Shown: one piece after another, positions 9,487 to 18,377 of the stretch
Numbering within the stretch: position 1 is the first letter of the stretch
How the letters are laid out: every line of letters begins with the position of its first letter
The notes under the pieces: generated by a model
What the model saw: the letters and a program-made list of their open reading frames with translations, nothing else
Told to the model about the DNA's origin: nothing
Database searches by the model: none
Made by a program: the position numbers and the translations under genes
Assembly: GCF_001310955.1 (NCBI RefSeq)
Contig: NZ_BAZX01000001.1
Coordinates: 124,001-188,000 of the forward strand
Origin: Marinifilum fragile JCM 15579
Lineage (GTDB): Bacteria > Bacteroidota > Bacteroidia > Bacteroidales > Marinifilaceae
Direction: 5' to 3'
DNA length: 64,000 bases

Positions 9487-10395
9487 ATATTCGTGAATTT
9501 TTGGATTAACCTTGGTATGAATCAATACCAGCAGTTCCATTTTACGATCAACTTTCTTCACTAATCCTTGGATTACTTTACCAGGACCAACTTCAGTGAA
9601 TGAACTTGCACCATCAGCAATCATATTTACCAAGGTTTGAGTAAAACGTACCGGAGCAGTTAACTGAGCAACAAGGTTTTTCTTGATTTCAGATGGATCT
9701 GTAACAGGTTTTGCATTTACGTTTTGGTAAACTGGACAGCTTGGAGTAGAGAAGTTTGTATTTTCGATAGCTTCTTCCAACTCAACACGAGCAGGCTCCA
9801 TTAAAGGAGAATGGAATGCACCGCCAACTTTCAATGGTAAAGCTCTTTTTGCACCAGCTTCTTTTAACTTTTCGCAAGCAATTTCGATACCTTTCATGCT
9901 ACCAGAAATAACCAACTGACCTGGACAGTTGAAGTTAGCAGGAACAACTACTTCTTCGATTTCTGCACAAATTTTCTCAACAGTTTCATCATCTAAACCG
10001 ATAATTGCAGCCATTGTTGAAGGTTCCATTTCACAAGCTTTTTGCATAGCCAAAGCACGTTGAGAAACCAATTTTAAGCCATCTTCAAAAGATAAAGTTC
10101 CGTTTGCAACCAATGCAGAGAATTCACCTAATGAGTGACCAGCAACCATTTCAGGTTTGAAATCTTCACCAAGTGTTTTAGCTAAAATTACTGAATGCAA
10201 GAAAATTGCAGGTTGAGTAACTTTAGTTTGTCTTAGATCTTCATCAGTTCCTTCAAACATTAAATCAGTAATGCGGAAACCTAGAATTTCGTTAGCTTTT
10301 TCGAAAAGTTCCTTAGCAAGTTCCGAATTTTCGTATAGGTCTTTACCCATACCAACAAATTGGGCTCCTTGCCCTGGAAATACATATGCTTTCAT
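9472..10395 (-). CDS. fabD: malonyl CoA-acyl carrier protein transacylase
   Basis: FabD moves malonyl from CoA to acyl carrier protein to supply fatty acid elongation. The 307-aa protein opens with MKAYVFPGQGAQ, the usual start of this family; an in-frame TTG four codons upstream is less likely. The nucleophile motif GHSLGEFSA with its catalytic Ser lies near residue 90, Arg in QRALAMQ near residue 115 and the catalytic His in GGAFHSPLM near residue 199. The gene stands alone, with folE 174 bases upstream on the same strand, and ends inside a shared terminator. Confidence 0.95.
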   Translation of the reverse strand: MKAYVFPGQGAQFVGMGKDLYENSELAKELFEKANEILGFRITDLMFEGTDEDLRQTKVTQPAIFLHSVILAKTLGEDFKPEMVAGHSLGEFSALVANGTLSFEDGLKLVSQRALAMQKACEMEPSTMAAIIGLDDETVEKICAEIEEVVVPANFNCPGQLVISGSMKGIEIACEKLKEAGAKRALPLKVGGAFHSPLMEPARVELEEAIENTNFSTPSCPVYQNVNAKPVTDPSEIKKNLVAQLTAPVRFTQTLVNMIADGASSFTEVGPGKVIQGLVKKVDRKMELLVLIHTKVNPKIHEYKKEA

Positions 10396-10569
10396 ACTTT
10401 TTTTCAATTTGTAATAATCACTCTATATCCATACATATAGAATGAAAATCATGGTAAGTTTTGAAATATTCCGGGCACAAATATATTTAATCCGTTCGCA
10501 ATCTGCAATTTTAGAATTGTATTGCCAACGGATTAATATACTTAATACCTGTAAAGTTGATAAATTTTT

Positions 10570-11196
10570 TTAGATAGTTTTTGCCGAAATTAATCGAATA
10601 AACTCTTCACGAGTGGCAAGATTTTCAAATGCTCCCGTAAAATCGGAAGTAGTTGTAATTGAATTTTGTTTTTGAACACCACGCATCGACATGCACATGT
10701 GCTGAGCTTCAATAACCACAGCAACGCCTAAAGGACTAAGCGTATCATTAATACAGTCTTTAATTTGAGTAGTTAAACGTTCTTGCACCTGCAAGCGGCG
10801 AGCAAATGCATCTACTACACGGGCTATTTTGCTAAGTCCGGTAATATATCCATTGGGAATGTAGGCTACATGAGCTCTTCCAACAAAAGGTAACATGTGG
10901 TGTTCACACATCGAATAAACCTCAATATCTTTTACAATCACCATTTGCTTATAGTCTTCTTTAAACATTGCCGATCGTAAAATATCTTCTGGTTTAATGT
11001 GATACCCTTGAGTTAAGAACTGCATGGCTTTGGCAACACGCAAAGGAGTTTTCTCCAAACCTTCGCGTTTAGCATCCTCACCAAGTAATTCTAAAACTTT
11101 TTTATAGTGATACATCAGTTCTTCTGTAGTTTCCTGATTGTATTTTTCTATTTTTGTGAATCCTTTATCTCCTTGTCCGTTAATTGAAAATTCCAT
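10570..11196 (-). CDS. folE: GTP cyclohydrolase I
   Basis: A 208-aa enzyme that converts GTP to 7,8-dihydroneopterin triphosphate, the first step to folate or pteridines. The zinc ligands show as CEHHMLPF near residue 108 and as the Cys in HMCMSMRGV near residue 180. [27 protein letters not shown] is the family core. The length is normal and the ATG start is clear. It is divergent from the futalosine-hydrolase-like gene, with 108 bases between the starts. Confidence 0.95.
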   Translation of the reverse strand: MEFSINGQGDKGFTKIEKYNQETTEELMYHYKKVLELLGEDAKREGLEKTPLRVAKAMQFLTQGYHIKPEDILRSAMFKEDYKQMVIVKDIEVYSMCEHHMLPFVGRAHVAYIPNGYITGLSKIARVVDAFARRLQVQERLTTQIKDCINDTLSPLGVAVVIEAQHMCMSMRGVQKQNSITTTSDFTGAFENLATREEFIRLISAKTI

Positions 11197-11304
11197 TCGT
11201 CACAGTGTTTTTAATAAGTCGTTGTATTGCTCTGCAAAATAAGTAATAATTTCACCTAATAAACAAACTTTTAGGAGCTTTGTTTTAGCTAAGTTCTTGC
11301 ATTT

Positions 11305-11994
11305 ATGCATATTTTAATCATTACAGAGACATTTGATGTGCTCAAATATTTTATTTCACAACTTGAATTAGAGGAAAATTTGGGCCAAAATTATGCTCGT
11401 TTCAAATATCAAGATCAATCCGTAGATATCCTTATATCGGGATATGGAGGTAGTATGTTGGCTTATGAGTATACTAAAGCTATTGGTAAATACAAGTATG
11501 ATATGGTTTTGCAATTTGGACAATGCTACTCTTTAAAAGATCAGCTTGAAAAAAATCAGCTGGTATGTATTATTGATGATTATTTTGGCGACATCGGAAT
11601 TGGTGAGGAAAGTAATTTTGCTTCAATCTTTGACTTACAACAACGAAATAAAAACGAAGATCCATTTAAAAACGAGATATTAGAAAACGACACACTGATT
11701 CCCGAGGTGTTTTCTGATTTAAAAAAGGTGAGTGGAATTACTTGCAATGCCATTCCAACAAGTTTAAACACCCTGGCCAATGCTTATATCAAAAATTATC
11801 CCGACGTAATCAGTAGGGAAGGTGCAAATTTGCTTTATATCTGCCACAAGGAAAATGTGAAGTTAATACAGCTTTTTTATGTGCTTGAAAAGATCGAAAA
11901 TGCACATTTCAAGATTACTCCTGACGAGCAAATGATAAAAGTAGTTAATGAAACAATTGAAGAGGTTTTTAATGAACTGGTTTCATTTACTTAG
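11305..11994 (+). CDS. divergent futalosine hydrolase-like nucleoside phosphorylase/hydrolase fold protein
   Basis: A 229-aa protein of the purine nucleoside phosphorylase/MTA-SAH nucleosidase fold. Its layout follows Bacteroidota futalosine hydrolase (MqnB, menaquinone pathway): a short first strand MHILIITET, a SGYGGSMLAYEYTKAIG segment, YDMVLQFGQC, DYFGDIGIGEES and, near the end, SREGANLLYICHKE. In that last motif the family normally reads S/E-MEGAA, and the following SNYVE element is FYVLE here. Substrate-site residues are therefore altered, and it may be a paralogue with a changed or lost activity. Its last 8 bases overlap the convergent MATE gene. Confidence 0.5.
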   Translation: MHILIITETFDVLKYFISQLELEENLGQNYARFKYQDQSVDILISGYGGSMLAYEYTKAIGKYKYDMVLQFGQCYSLKDQLEKNQLVCIIDDYFGDIGIGEESNFASIFDLQQRNKNEDPFKNEILENDTLIPEVFSDLKKVSGITCNAIPTSLNTLANAYIKNYPDVISREGANLLYICHKENVKLIQLFYVLEKIENAHFKITPDEQMIKVVNETIEEVFNELVSFT

Positions 11995-13291
11995 AGAAGT
12001 GAACCAATATGGCTTTTTTGTAATAAATGGTTTGAAAAAGTCCACGTGTAAACATGAAACCTAACATTGCAATCCAAAGTCCATGATTTTCCAAAATGCC
12101 GTTTAAAAAGTAATAAAGCGGAATAAAAATTAGAATAGTTGCTGCCATCATTGTTTTTCGCATATAACTAGAAGCTGTGGCACCAATAAATATTCCATCC
12201 ATTAGGAAGGATGCAAAGCTTAGAAGGGGCAGAATTACAATCCATTTTAAATAATCTCTGGCAATGGTAATGGTAGATTCAGCATCGGTGAGTATTGACA
12301 AGATATCAATACCAAATAATCCGTATACACCCGTAAATAAAATGCTGATTCCAATACCCCAGATGAATAACAATTTAATCACCCGAGATAGATTTTGGGA
12401 ATTGTTTGCACCAATAAATTTACCTACTAAAGCTTCTGCAGCAAAAGCAAATCCATCCATAAAATAGGAAAATATAAAAAGGAACTGAAGCAGTAAGGAA
12501 TTAACGGCAAGAATCTCTTTGTTCACACTTGCTGATTCGGTGGTAAAGAAGGTGAAGACAAATATAATACAGAGAGTTCTGATGAAAATATCCTTGTTGA
12601 CTAGAAAAAAGTGTTTCAATTCATTAACTTTCATCATGCCTTTAATGCTCCAATACTTAAATAAGCGCTTGTAATTTTTTAGGATGAAGAATAATGCTAA
12701 AAATAAACTGCAGTACTGAGCAATTAAGGTGCCTAAGGCTACACCTTTTGCATCTAGCATTAATCCATACACAAAAAATGCCGATAGAGATATGTTAATA
12801 ATATTCCCCACAATTGCGATTAGCATTGGAGTTTTGGCATTTTGCATACCAATGAACCATCCGTTTAATGCATAAAGACCAATGGTAGCCGGAGCTGCCC
12901 AAACTCTTATATAAAAATATGATTTTGCAATGTTTTCAACCGATTCTTCACTCTCGATTAACCAAAAGCTAAGTATAGCTATTGGTTTTTGAAGTATTAA
13001 AATAAGAACACTACCAGCTAAAGCAACAGTAAGAGCCCGTGATAAAGACAGTATAGATTCGCTTAAGTTTCTGGCACCATATGCTTGAGCAGTAATTCCT
13101 GTAGTTCCCATTCTTAAAAAAGCAAAACCCCAGTATAAAAAATTAAAAATGGTACCTCCTAAAGCTATCGCACCAATAAAATCTACTTTTCCCAAGTGCC
13201 CCATTAAAGCTAAGTCAACAAGTCCTAACAAAGGAATGGTGATGTTACTAACTATGTTGGGTACTGCGATATTTAGGATTTTTTTGTTCAC
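11987..13291 (-). CDS. MATE-family efflux transporter (DinF-like)
   Basis: A 434-aa inner-membrane protein with about twelve hydrophobic segments. The N-terminal pattern NIAVPNIVSNITIPLLGLVDLALMGHLG is typical of MATE/DinF exporters, which use Na+ or H+ gradients to expel cationic drugs or metabolites. The predicted start is GTG. The first half includes GTTGITAQAYGARN, a common MATE loop. The gene converges on the upstream-numbered neighbour with an 8-base overlap and no terminator hairpin between them. The substrate is unknown. Confidence 0.9.
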   Translation of the reverse strand: MNKKILNIAVPNIVSNITIPLLGLVDLALMGHLGKVDFIGAIALGGTIFNFLYWGFAFLRMGTTGITAQAYGARNLSESILSLSRALTVALAGSVLILILQKPIAILSFWLIESEESVENIAKSYFYIRVWAAPATIGLYALNGWFIGMQNAKTPMLIAIVGNIINISLSAFFVYGLMLDAKGVALGTLIAQYCSLFLALFFILKNYKRLFKYWSIKGMMKVNELKHFFLVNKDIFIRTLCIIFVFTFFTTESASVNKEILAVNSLLLQFLFIFSYFMDGFAFAAEALVGKFIGANNSQNLSRVIKLLFIWGIGISILFTGVYGLFGIDILSILTDAESTITIARDYLKWIVILPLLSFASFLMDGIFIGATASSYMRKTMMAATILIFIPLYYFLNGILENHGLWIAMLGFMFTRGLFQTIYYKKAILVHFSK

Positions 13292-13392
13292 GGTTTAGCT
13301 TTTTATTTTAGAGAACGAAAGTAGTTAAAAATCCTGTTTTAATGGAAAAACATTTGGTCTTTGAAATAAAAGACAAAAAAGTCTTTAAATAA

Positions 13393-13424
13393 TTTGGAAT
13401 TAATCTGAGTAAAAATTAGATTTG
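13393..13424 (+). promoter_or_regulatory. Bacteroidota-type promoter for the first superoxide dismutase gene
   Basis: TTTG (13393-13396), a 20-base spacer and TAGATTTG (13417-13424) match the phylum consensus exactly. Transcription would start near 13431, about 43 bases before the ATG. Confidence 0.62.
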
Positions 13425-13473
13425 CTTCTAGTGACAAATAAACCAATATCAACCATAAGAAAATATAAAATAT

Positions 13474-14076
13474 ATGGCATTTGAGTTACCAAAATTAGCT
13501 TATGCATACGATGCGTTAGAACCGCATATTGATGCCAGAACAATGGAAATTCACCATTCTAAGCATCATGCAGGATATACAAATAATTTAAACGCTGCTA
13601 TAGCAGGAACCGATTTAGAAGGCAAGAGTATTGAAGAAATTCTAGCCAATATTTCACAACATTCTGTTGCTGTTAGAAATAACGGAGGTGGATTTTATAA
13701 CCATGATTTGTTCTGGAAAGTAATGTCGCCTAACGGGGGCGGAAAACCAAGTGGAGATTTACTTACCGCGATCGAAAAAGATTTTGGATCGTTTGATGCT
13801 TTTAAAGAAGAGTTTTCGAAAGCAGCAGCAACAAGGTTCGGTTCAGGTTGGGCTTGGCTGGTAAAGCAAGCTGATGGCAAGTTGGTAGTTACATCTACGG
13901 CAAATCAGGATAATCCATTGATGGATATTGCTGATGTAAAAGGAACTCCAATTTTGGGATTGGATGTTTGGGAGCACGCATATTACTTAAAGTTTCAAAA
14001 TAGAAGACCTGATTATATCTCAGTTTTCTGGGAAGTAATCAATTGGGAGGAAGTGGTTAAACGCTTTCAGGATTAG
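13474..14076 (+). CDS. superoxide dismutase, Mn-type residues
   Basis: A 200-aa Fe/Mn-family superoxide dismutase, which converts superoxide to oxygen and hydrogen peroxide. Metal ligands are His27, His77, Asp164 (DVWEHAYY) and His168. Second-sphere residues are of the Mn type: Gly73 four residues before His77, and Gln145 in STANQDNPL. No signal peptide is present, so it acts in the cytoplasm. A canonical promoter precedes it and a strong terminator follows, so it is transcribed apart from the second dismutase gene 127 bases downstream. Bacteroidota enzymes can be cambialistic, so the metal is a prediction. Confidence 0.93.
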   Translation: MAFELPKLAYAYDALEPHIDARTMEIHHSKHHAGYTNNLNAAIAGTDLEGKSIEEILANISQHSVAVRNNGGGFYNHDLFWKVMSPNGGGKPSGDLLTAIEKDFGSFDAFKEEFSKAAATRFGSGWAWLVKQADGKLVVTSTANQDNPLMDIADVKGTPILGLDVWEHAYYLKFQNRRPDYISVFWEVINWEEVVKRFQD

Positions 14077-14103
14077 TTTTGTTTATTGTTTTTTTGATTT
14101 TGG

Positions 14104-14136
14104 GGCCGGTTCTTTTTATAAGGAATCGGCCTTTTT
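14104..14136 (+). terminator. rho-independent terminator between the two superoxide dismutase genes
   Basis: The GGCCGGTTC... / ...GGAATCGGCC stem (14104-14115 with 14120-14131, including G-U pairs) is followed by TTTTT. Confidence 0.85.
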
Positions 14137-14203
14137 GTATTTTTTTATTGAATTTGTGATTTTTTATTGTGAAATTGAAGGGGAAATCAAAAAACAATAA
14201 AAA

Positions 14204-14785
14204 ATGGAACACAAACTACCTGCCTTACCTTATGAATTGGGCGCATTAGAGCCTTATATTAGTAAGAAAACACTTGAATTTCACTACGGAAAACATCACC
14301 AAGCTTACATTACAAATCTGAATAATTTAATAAAAGGAACTGCGTTTGAAGATGCTAGTCTGGAAGATATTGTAAAGCATTCGGAAGGAGGAATCTTCAA
14401 TAATGGAGCCCAGGTTTATAACCACACTTTTTATTTTGAAGCATTTAAGCCAAATGCTAGTGCCGAACCAAATGGAAAGTTGAAAGCTGCCATTGAAGCT
14501 TCTTTTGGTTCTTTTGATAATTTTAAGGCTGAGTTTTCGAAAGCGGGAGCTACCTTATTTGGTTCAGGATGGGTTTGGTTGGTAGTGGATACTGCTGGGA
14601 AATTAGCAATTTTGAAGACAAAGAATGCAGGCAATCCTCTTCGTGATGGTTTTATTCCTATTCTTACAATGGATGTATGGGAGCATGCCTACTATCTGGA
14701 TACTCAGAATGCACGTCCTAAGTATATCGAAAACTTCTGGAATATTATTAATTGGGAACTGGTTGAAAAACGATTCGAAGAATAA
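14204..14785 (+). CDS. sodB: superoxide dismutase, Fe-type residues
   Basis: A 193-aa second Fe/Mn superoxide dismutase. Ligands are His27, His74, Asp157 and His161. Here the second-sphere glutamine is Gln70 (NNGAQVYNH), and the position equivalent to Gln145 of the neighbour is Ala142 in KNAGNPL. This is the pattern of iron enzymes such as E. coli SodB. It ends at its own terminator. With the Mn-type gene upstream it gives the cell one enzyme for iron-replete and one for iron-poor or oxidising conditions; that division of labour is inference. Confidence 0.93.
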   Translation: MEHKLPALPYELGALEPYISKKTLEFHYGKHHQAYITNLNNLIKGTAFEDASLEDIVKHSEGGIFNNGAQVYNHTFYFEAFKPNASAEPNGKLKAAIEASFGSFDNFKAEFSKAGATLFGSGWVWLVVDTAGKLAILKTKNAGNPLRDGFIPILTMDVWEHAYYLDTQNARPKYIENFWNIINWELVEKRFEE

Positions 14786-14790
14786 ACAAA

Positions 14791-14819
14791 AAAGGGTGAT
14801 TTTAAATCACCCTTTTTTT
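14791..14819. terminator. bidirectional terminator after sodB
   Basis: A perfect 9-bp stem, GGGTGATTT (14794-14802) with AAATCACCC (14804-14812); the innermost pairs must open to form the loop. A-runs and T-runs on both sides serve sodB and the convergent beta-barrel gene. Confidence 0.88.
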
Positions 14820-15699
14820 AGATACTTACTGAGATACCAGCTTTTATAAATATATTATTGTCTAGGTCAAAATCATTGATCGTATCATTACCATCCTTAA
14901 ATTCGAAGTTTCTATATAGTGTATAGCCTGAATTTACGTTTAGACTTATTTTTTTGGATAATTTTTGCTTCAGAAATAAACCTCCTCCAACATTCATAAT
15001 ACTAACATTATCAATTGGACTTATTTCATTATTATATACAAGTTTATCTGTTAATGTGAAATTTTCACCAGCAATAAATAGATTCGCTCCTAATGTAGTT
15101 TTTTCACTAGCCTTATAATTTATATCAAGCATTGGGAAACCGAAATTTATGTTCCATTTTTTATTTGGTTTCCAATTTAAACTTACAACTGGAATAGGAG
15201 CAGGTACCCCAATGGTATTCGAATAAATTGCTCCTAAATTTAATATCATACTCTTATTTTGATTGATGGGTTTGCTAAACAAAGCCATTCCAAATAAATT
15301 TAGCTCGTCGAAACTAACAGAGGATTCGAAGTTGGAAGAAATATTAGGCTTGATAAAGGCTGTCAGATACCAACCTTTTTTTAATGGACGTGCATAACCA
15401 AATGTATATGAAATGGTGTGGAAATTTTTTAAATCGGTTCCTAGTAAAGGAGTAGTTCCATAATCAATTTTGACACCCGCATAGTTAAAGGTATGAAAGA
15501 TTCTTCTTCCTGGAGTTTTTAGCTTTTTATGAATGCTAAATCTAAAGTCATATTTCTCAAAAGAAATATCATTTCCAGTATCCGAATCACCTTTGCCAAT
15601 AAATACGTAATCAGCTCCAAATTTTTCTTGCAGCATTTGGGCTTGAGAGGGAAGTATTATACCCAAAATTATGGCAGTTATTAATAAAATTTTATTCAT
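14818..15699 (-). CDS. predicted outer-membrane beta-barrel protein, DUF6268-like
   Basis: A 293-aa secreted protein. Residues 1-20 are a signal peptide ending in PSQAQ. The rest consists of alternating strands (HTISYTFGYARPL, NINFGFPMLDINY, ISLNVNSGYTLY) and ends with IKAGISVSI, a pattern of outer-membrane beta barrels. It recalls the DUF6268 family often found in Bacteroidota, but I cannot confirm that by search. No function is known to me. A membrane cyclase gene lies 41 bases upstream on the same strand, so the two may be co-transcribed. Confidence 0.6.
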   Translation of the reverse strand: MNKILLITAIILGIILPSQAQMLQEKFGADYVFIGKGDSDTGNDISFEKYDFRFSIHKKLKTPGRRIFHTFNYAGVKIDYGTTPLLGTDLKNFHTISYTFGYARPLKKGWYLTAFIKPNISSNFESSVSFDELNLFGMALFSKPINQNKSMILNLGAIYSNTIGVPAPIPVVSLNWKPNKKWNINFGFPMLDINYKASEKTTLGANLFIAGENFTLTDKLVYNNEISPIDNVSIMNVGGGLFLKQKLSKKISLNVNSGYTLYRNFEFKDGNDTINDFDLDNNIFIKAGISVSI

Positions 15700-15740
15700 A
15701 TTGAGTTTTTGTAAATTACTTAATAAACAAATATTTAGTA

Positions 15741-16832
15741 CTATTGTTTAATGGCATAGATGTCAACTCTTTCTTTTTTACCCTTTAGCTGAATATTATC
15801 AATAAAGGAATAATTGAAAGAGTTATAAAAAGCCAGATCCGTAATTATCAATTTTGATGCCAAAAATTCTTCGTTGAAAGAATTACAGAGGCCTTGAATT
15901 CTTGAAGCAGTATTAATTACATCACCATGGTAGGCAATGGAACGCTTTATTACACCTACTTCTGCGGCCATTAACGTACCACCATTTATGCCTGCTTTAA
16001 ACTGAGGAAGAAAACCATAAGATTTCATGTAATGATCAGACCTTTTTTGCAGATATTCCTTAAATCTGAAAAATATTTTAATGCACTTGGCATTTTTAAT
16101 ACCATCATTATAAGGCCATATAAGGACAACTTCATCTCCAATATACTGGTATATATTCGCATCAAACTCATTAACCGCAAGGGTTAAGTCGCTAAAACAA
16201 TCTTGAATGAGTTGACTGTATTTTACATGTCCTAACTTTTCTGCATAAGTTGTAGATGATTTTAAATCCATAAATAAGAATATCATTTTAACCTCTTTAG
16301 GTTGACGGTATTTGCCAAGCAATAAATCAAGAAGAACACCTGGACCAAATTTTTGATTGATAATCTGAAATAGGATAATAGTAGCACTTACCAAATACGT
16401 AAAAGTTACAATTCTGAAAAAATCACTTGATTTCACAAACCTTCTTATTTCCAGCAATGTTTCTCTTGATATTTCACCTTTTAAAATCAATTGAGATGCA
16501 ATACCAACTAGGAATATTGTTACTATAGTTAAGAAGATATGAATAATACTATAGAAGAAAATAATCTGTCCATATGATTTTTTTCGAAGACGTTCTTGTT
16601 TGCGTTTGATAAAAACATTTAGAATGCCAAATATTCCTCCCAAAAATAAGCCTGCTAAAACTAGATTTAGTTTATTCATTTCTGCAACTGAAATATGCTT
16701 GGGAATCTCACCTTCAATCTTTGGATTAAAGCTGGTTAGAATATCCCAAATAAATACAGCAGCTATCCATATCGTAATAATAATTAAGAAGTCTATGATA
16801 ACTTTACGAGTGTTTTTATTGTATTTCAACAT
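15741..16832 (-). CDS. membrane-bound class III adenylate/guanylate cyclase
   Basis: A 363-aa protein. Four hydrophobic segments fill the first ~160 residues; a class III nucleotide cyclase domain follows. Two metal-binding aspartates are visible, in FLFMDLKSSTTYAEKLG and in YIGDEVVLIWP. GDVINTASRIQGLC carries the conserved Asn and Arg that stabilise the transition state. The key residues therefore look intact and an active cyclase making cAMP or cGMP is likely. Bacteroidota class III cyclases are few and their cyclic nucleotide role is unclear. No cyclic-nucleotide-binding regulator lies nearby. Confidence 0.85.
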   Translation of the reverse strand: MLKYNKNTRKVIIDFLIIITIWIAAVFIWDILTSFNPKIEGEIPKHISVAEMNKLNLVLAGLFLGGIFGILNVFIKRKQERLRKKSYGQIIFFYSIIHIFLTIVTIFLVGIASQLILKGEISRETLLEIRRFVKSSDFFRIVTFTYLVSATIILFQIINQKFGPGVLLDLLLGKYRQPKEVKMIFLFMDLKSSTTYAEKLGHVKYSQLIQDCFSDLTLAVNEFDANIYQYIGDEVVLIWPYNDGIKNAKCIKIFFRFKEYLQKRSDHYMKSYGFLPQFKAGINGGTLMAAEVGVIKRSIAYHGDVINTASRIQGLCNSFNEEFLASKLIITDLAFYNSFNYSFIDNIQLKGKKERVDIYAIKQ

Positions 16833-17004
16833 ACTTATTGGATTTTGCCAAATTGAAATTTAATATTACAAAGAATAAAATTTAAATAGATTTACTTATT
16901 TCTTTGATGAAAAGAGAAAAATCAATTAATTTATAAAGTAAGTGTTGCAATTTGTTTGATAATATAAATAAAGCACATAAATTATTAAAATAATAAATTA
17001 AGCA

Positions 17005-17577
17005 ATGTTAAAAGATTTAGTTGCTAAAAACAGAAGTTACAGGAGATTTTACGAAAGTGAGAAAATAACTTCGGAGCAGGTTAAGAGTTGGATTGATTTA
17101 GCAAGACTTGGAGCCTCTGGTAGAAATGCGCAAACCATTAAGTATAAAATTGTATTATCAGATGGGATGTGCGAAGAAGTATTTAAGCATCTGGCTTGGG
17201 CTGGTTATTTGAAAGATTGGGCAGGACCCGAAAAAGGTGAAAGGCCATCAGCATATGTGATCATGATTAATGATGAGGAGCTGGGTAAAAATTATTTTAG
17301 TGACGATGGAATTGCGGTTCAAAATTTGTTGCTAGGCGTAGTTGAAAGTGGTTTTGGAGGTTGCATTATTCATGCATTTAAGAATAAAGAACTTCGTGAG
17401 CTGTTAAAAATTGAAGAAGGGTATTCAATTATTCAGGTAATTGCTTTGGGAAAACCGAAAGAAGAGGTAGTTATTGAAGAAATGAAAGATGGAGATATCA
17501 AGTATTGGAGAGATGAAAAGGGAGTTCATCATGTGCCAAAACGTAGTATCGATGAGATAATATTGGAAGAATTGTAA
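17005..17577 (+). CDS. nitroreductase-family flavoprotein
   Basis: A 190-aa protein of the FMN-dependent nitroreductase superfamily. KNRSYRRFYE near residue 9 is the phosphate-binding arginine motif, GASGRNAQTIKYKIV matches the usual S-G-x-N-x-Q segment, and DDGIAVQNLLLGVVESGFGGCII is the dimer-core helix, followed by ALGKPKEE. Such enzymes reduce nitro compounds, quinones or flavins with NAD(P)H; the natural substrate is unknown. It is followed after 35 bases by a secreted protein gene on the same strand, which may share its transcript. Confidence 0.85.
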   Translation: MLKDLVAKNRSYRRFYESEKITSEQVKSWIDLARLGASGRNAQTIKYKIVLSDGMCEEVFKHLAWAGYLKDWAGPEKGERPSAYVIMINDEELGKNYFSDDGIAVQNLLLGVVESGFGGCIIHAFKNKELRELLKIEEGYSIIQVIALGKPKEEVVIEEMKDGDIKYWRDEKGVHHVPKRSIDEIILEEL

Positions 17578-17612
17578 TTGTAACTCTGCGGAGTTAATAA
17601 AAAGCTGGTAAA

Positions 17613-18323
17613 ATGAGAAGATATGTGATTGGTTGTATTGCTCTTTTTTGTTTTGTTCTTGCAACAGAGAAGCTAAATGCACAGAAGATAAGGACAGATT
17701 CATTATTTTTTACGGGTGCGGTTATGGATCAGGAAGAATTGTCACCATTGCCTTATGCACACTATCGGATAAATAATAAAAAAGCGGGTACATCAAATTC
17801 TTTTGGCCGCTTCTCATTTTGGGTAAATGCTGGCGATACCATTCAATATTCTTACGTTGGATATCAAAATGTTCAAGTTGTAGTTAGCGATAGTCTAAAA
17901 CAAGATTCATATCTTTTTGGGGTATTTATGGCAAAGGATACTGTTTCGCTGCAAGAGGTGTTGATTTTACCTCGATTTGGTGATTTTAGAGAAGCCTTTA
18001 TTAACGCCAAGGTAAATACACCAGAATATGTTCGAGCAAAGAACAATGTGAACTCGGCTACCTACGAGGCCTTAACCAAGCGACCTGATAAAATGGATGC
18101 CAAAGCAAATACAGATTTGTTGATAAAGCAGCATGTGATAGAAAATGAGCATAAAGCAATGGTTCCTCAGGATATGGTTGCAGGTGTAAGTACACTTAGA
18201 ACTTTACCCGAAGTACAACGATTAAAACGCAAGAAGAACATGAAAATTCCTGATAATTTGGTTACCGATAAGGAAATAACCACCTTAAAGCAAATGTATC
18301 GATACGGAATTAAAGAAAAGTAA
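17613..18323 (+). CDS. secreted protein with carboxypeptidase-regulatory-like N-terminal domain
   Basis: A 236-aa protein. Residues 1-23 are a signal peptide (cleavage after KLNAQ). Residues ~35-110 look like the CarboxypepD_reg-like beta-sandwich that often opens TonB-dependent receptors: GAVMDQEELSPLPYAHYRI, then TSNSFGRFSFWVNAGDTIQYSYVGYQ. No receptor barrel follows; instead there is a charged, helical C-terminal half ending in IKEK. The protein is probably periplasmic or tethered at the envelope. I do not recognise a more specific function. It ends at a strong terminator. Confidence 0.7.
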   Translation: MRRYVIGCIALFCFVLATEKLNAQKIRTDSLFFTGAVMDQEELSPLPYAHYRINNKKAGTSNSFGRFSFWVNAGDTIQYSYVGYQNVQVVVSDSLKQDSYLFGVFMAKDTVSLQEVLILPRFGDFREAFINAKVNTPEYVRAKNNVNSATYEALTKRPDKMDAKANTDLLIKQHVIENEHKAMVPQDMVAGVSTLRTLPEVQRLKRKKNMKIPDNLVTDKEITTLKQMYRYGIKEK

Positions 18324-18330
18324 TAAAAAA

Positions 18331-18358
18331 AGCGGTGAGAATTTCACCGCTTTTTTTT
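18331..18358. terminator. bidirectional terminator
   Basis: An 8-bp stem, AGCGGTGA (18331-18338) with TCACCGCT (18344-18351), with A-run before and T-run after. It separates convergent genes. Confidence 0.88.
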
Positions 18359-18377
18359 ACAAATCTAAATTGGCTTA

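Noticed and set aside
10396..10407. TTG start four codons upstream for fabD
   Set aside because: The family begins at MKAYVFPGQG; the ATG at 10395 fits and the TTG has no support.
13317..13473. Prophage or integron attachment site
   Set aside because: The sequence holds only a promoter and AT-rich DNA, with no integrase or direct repeats.
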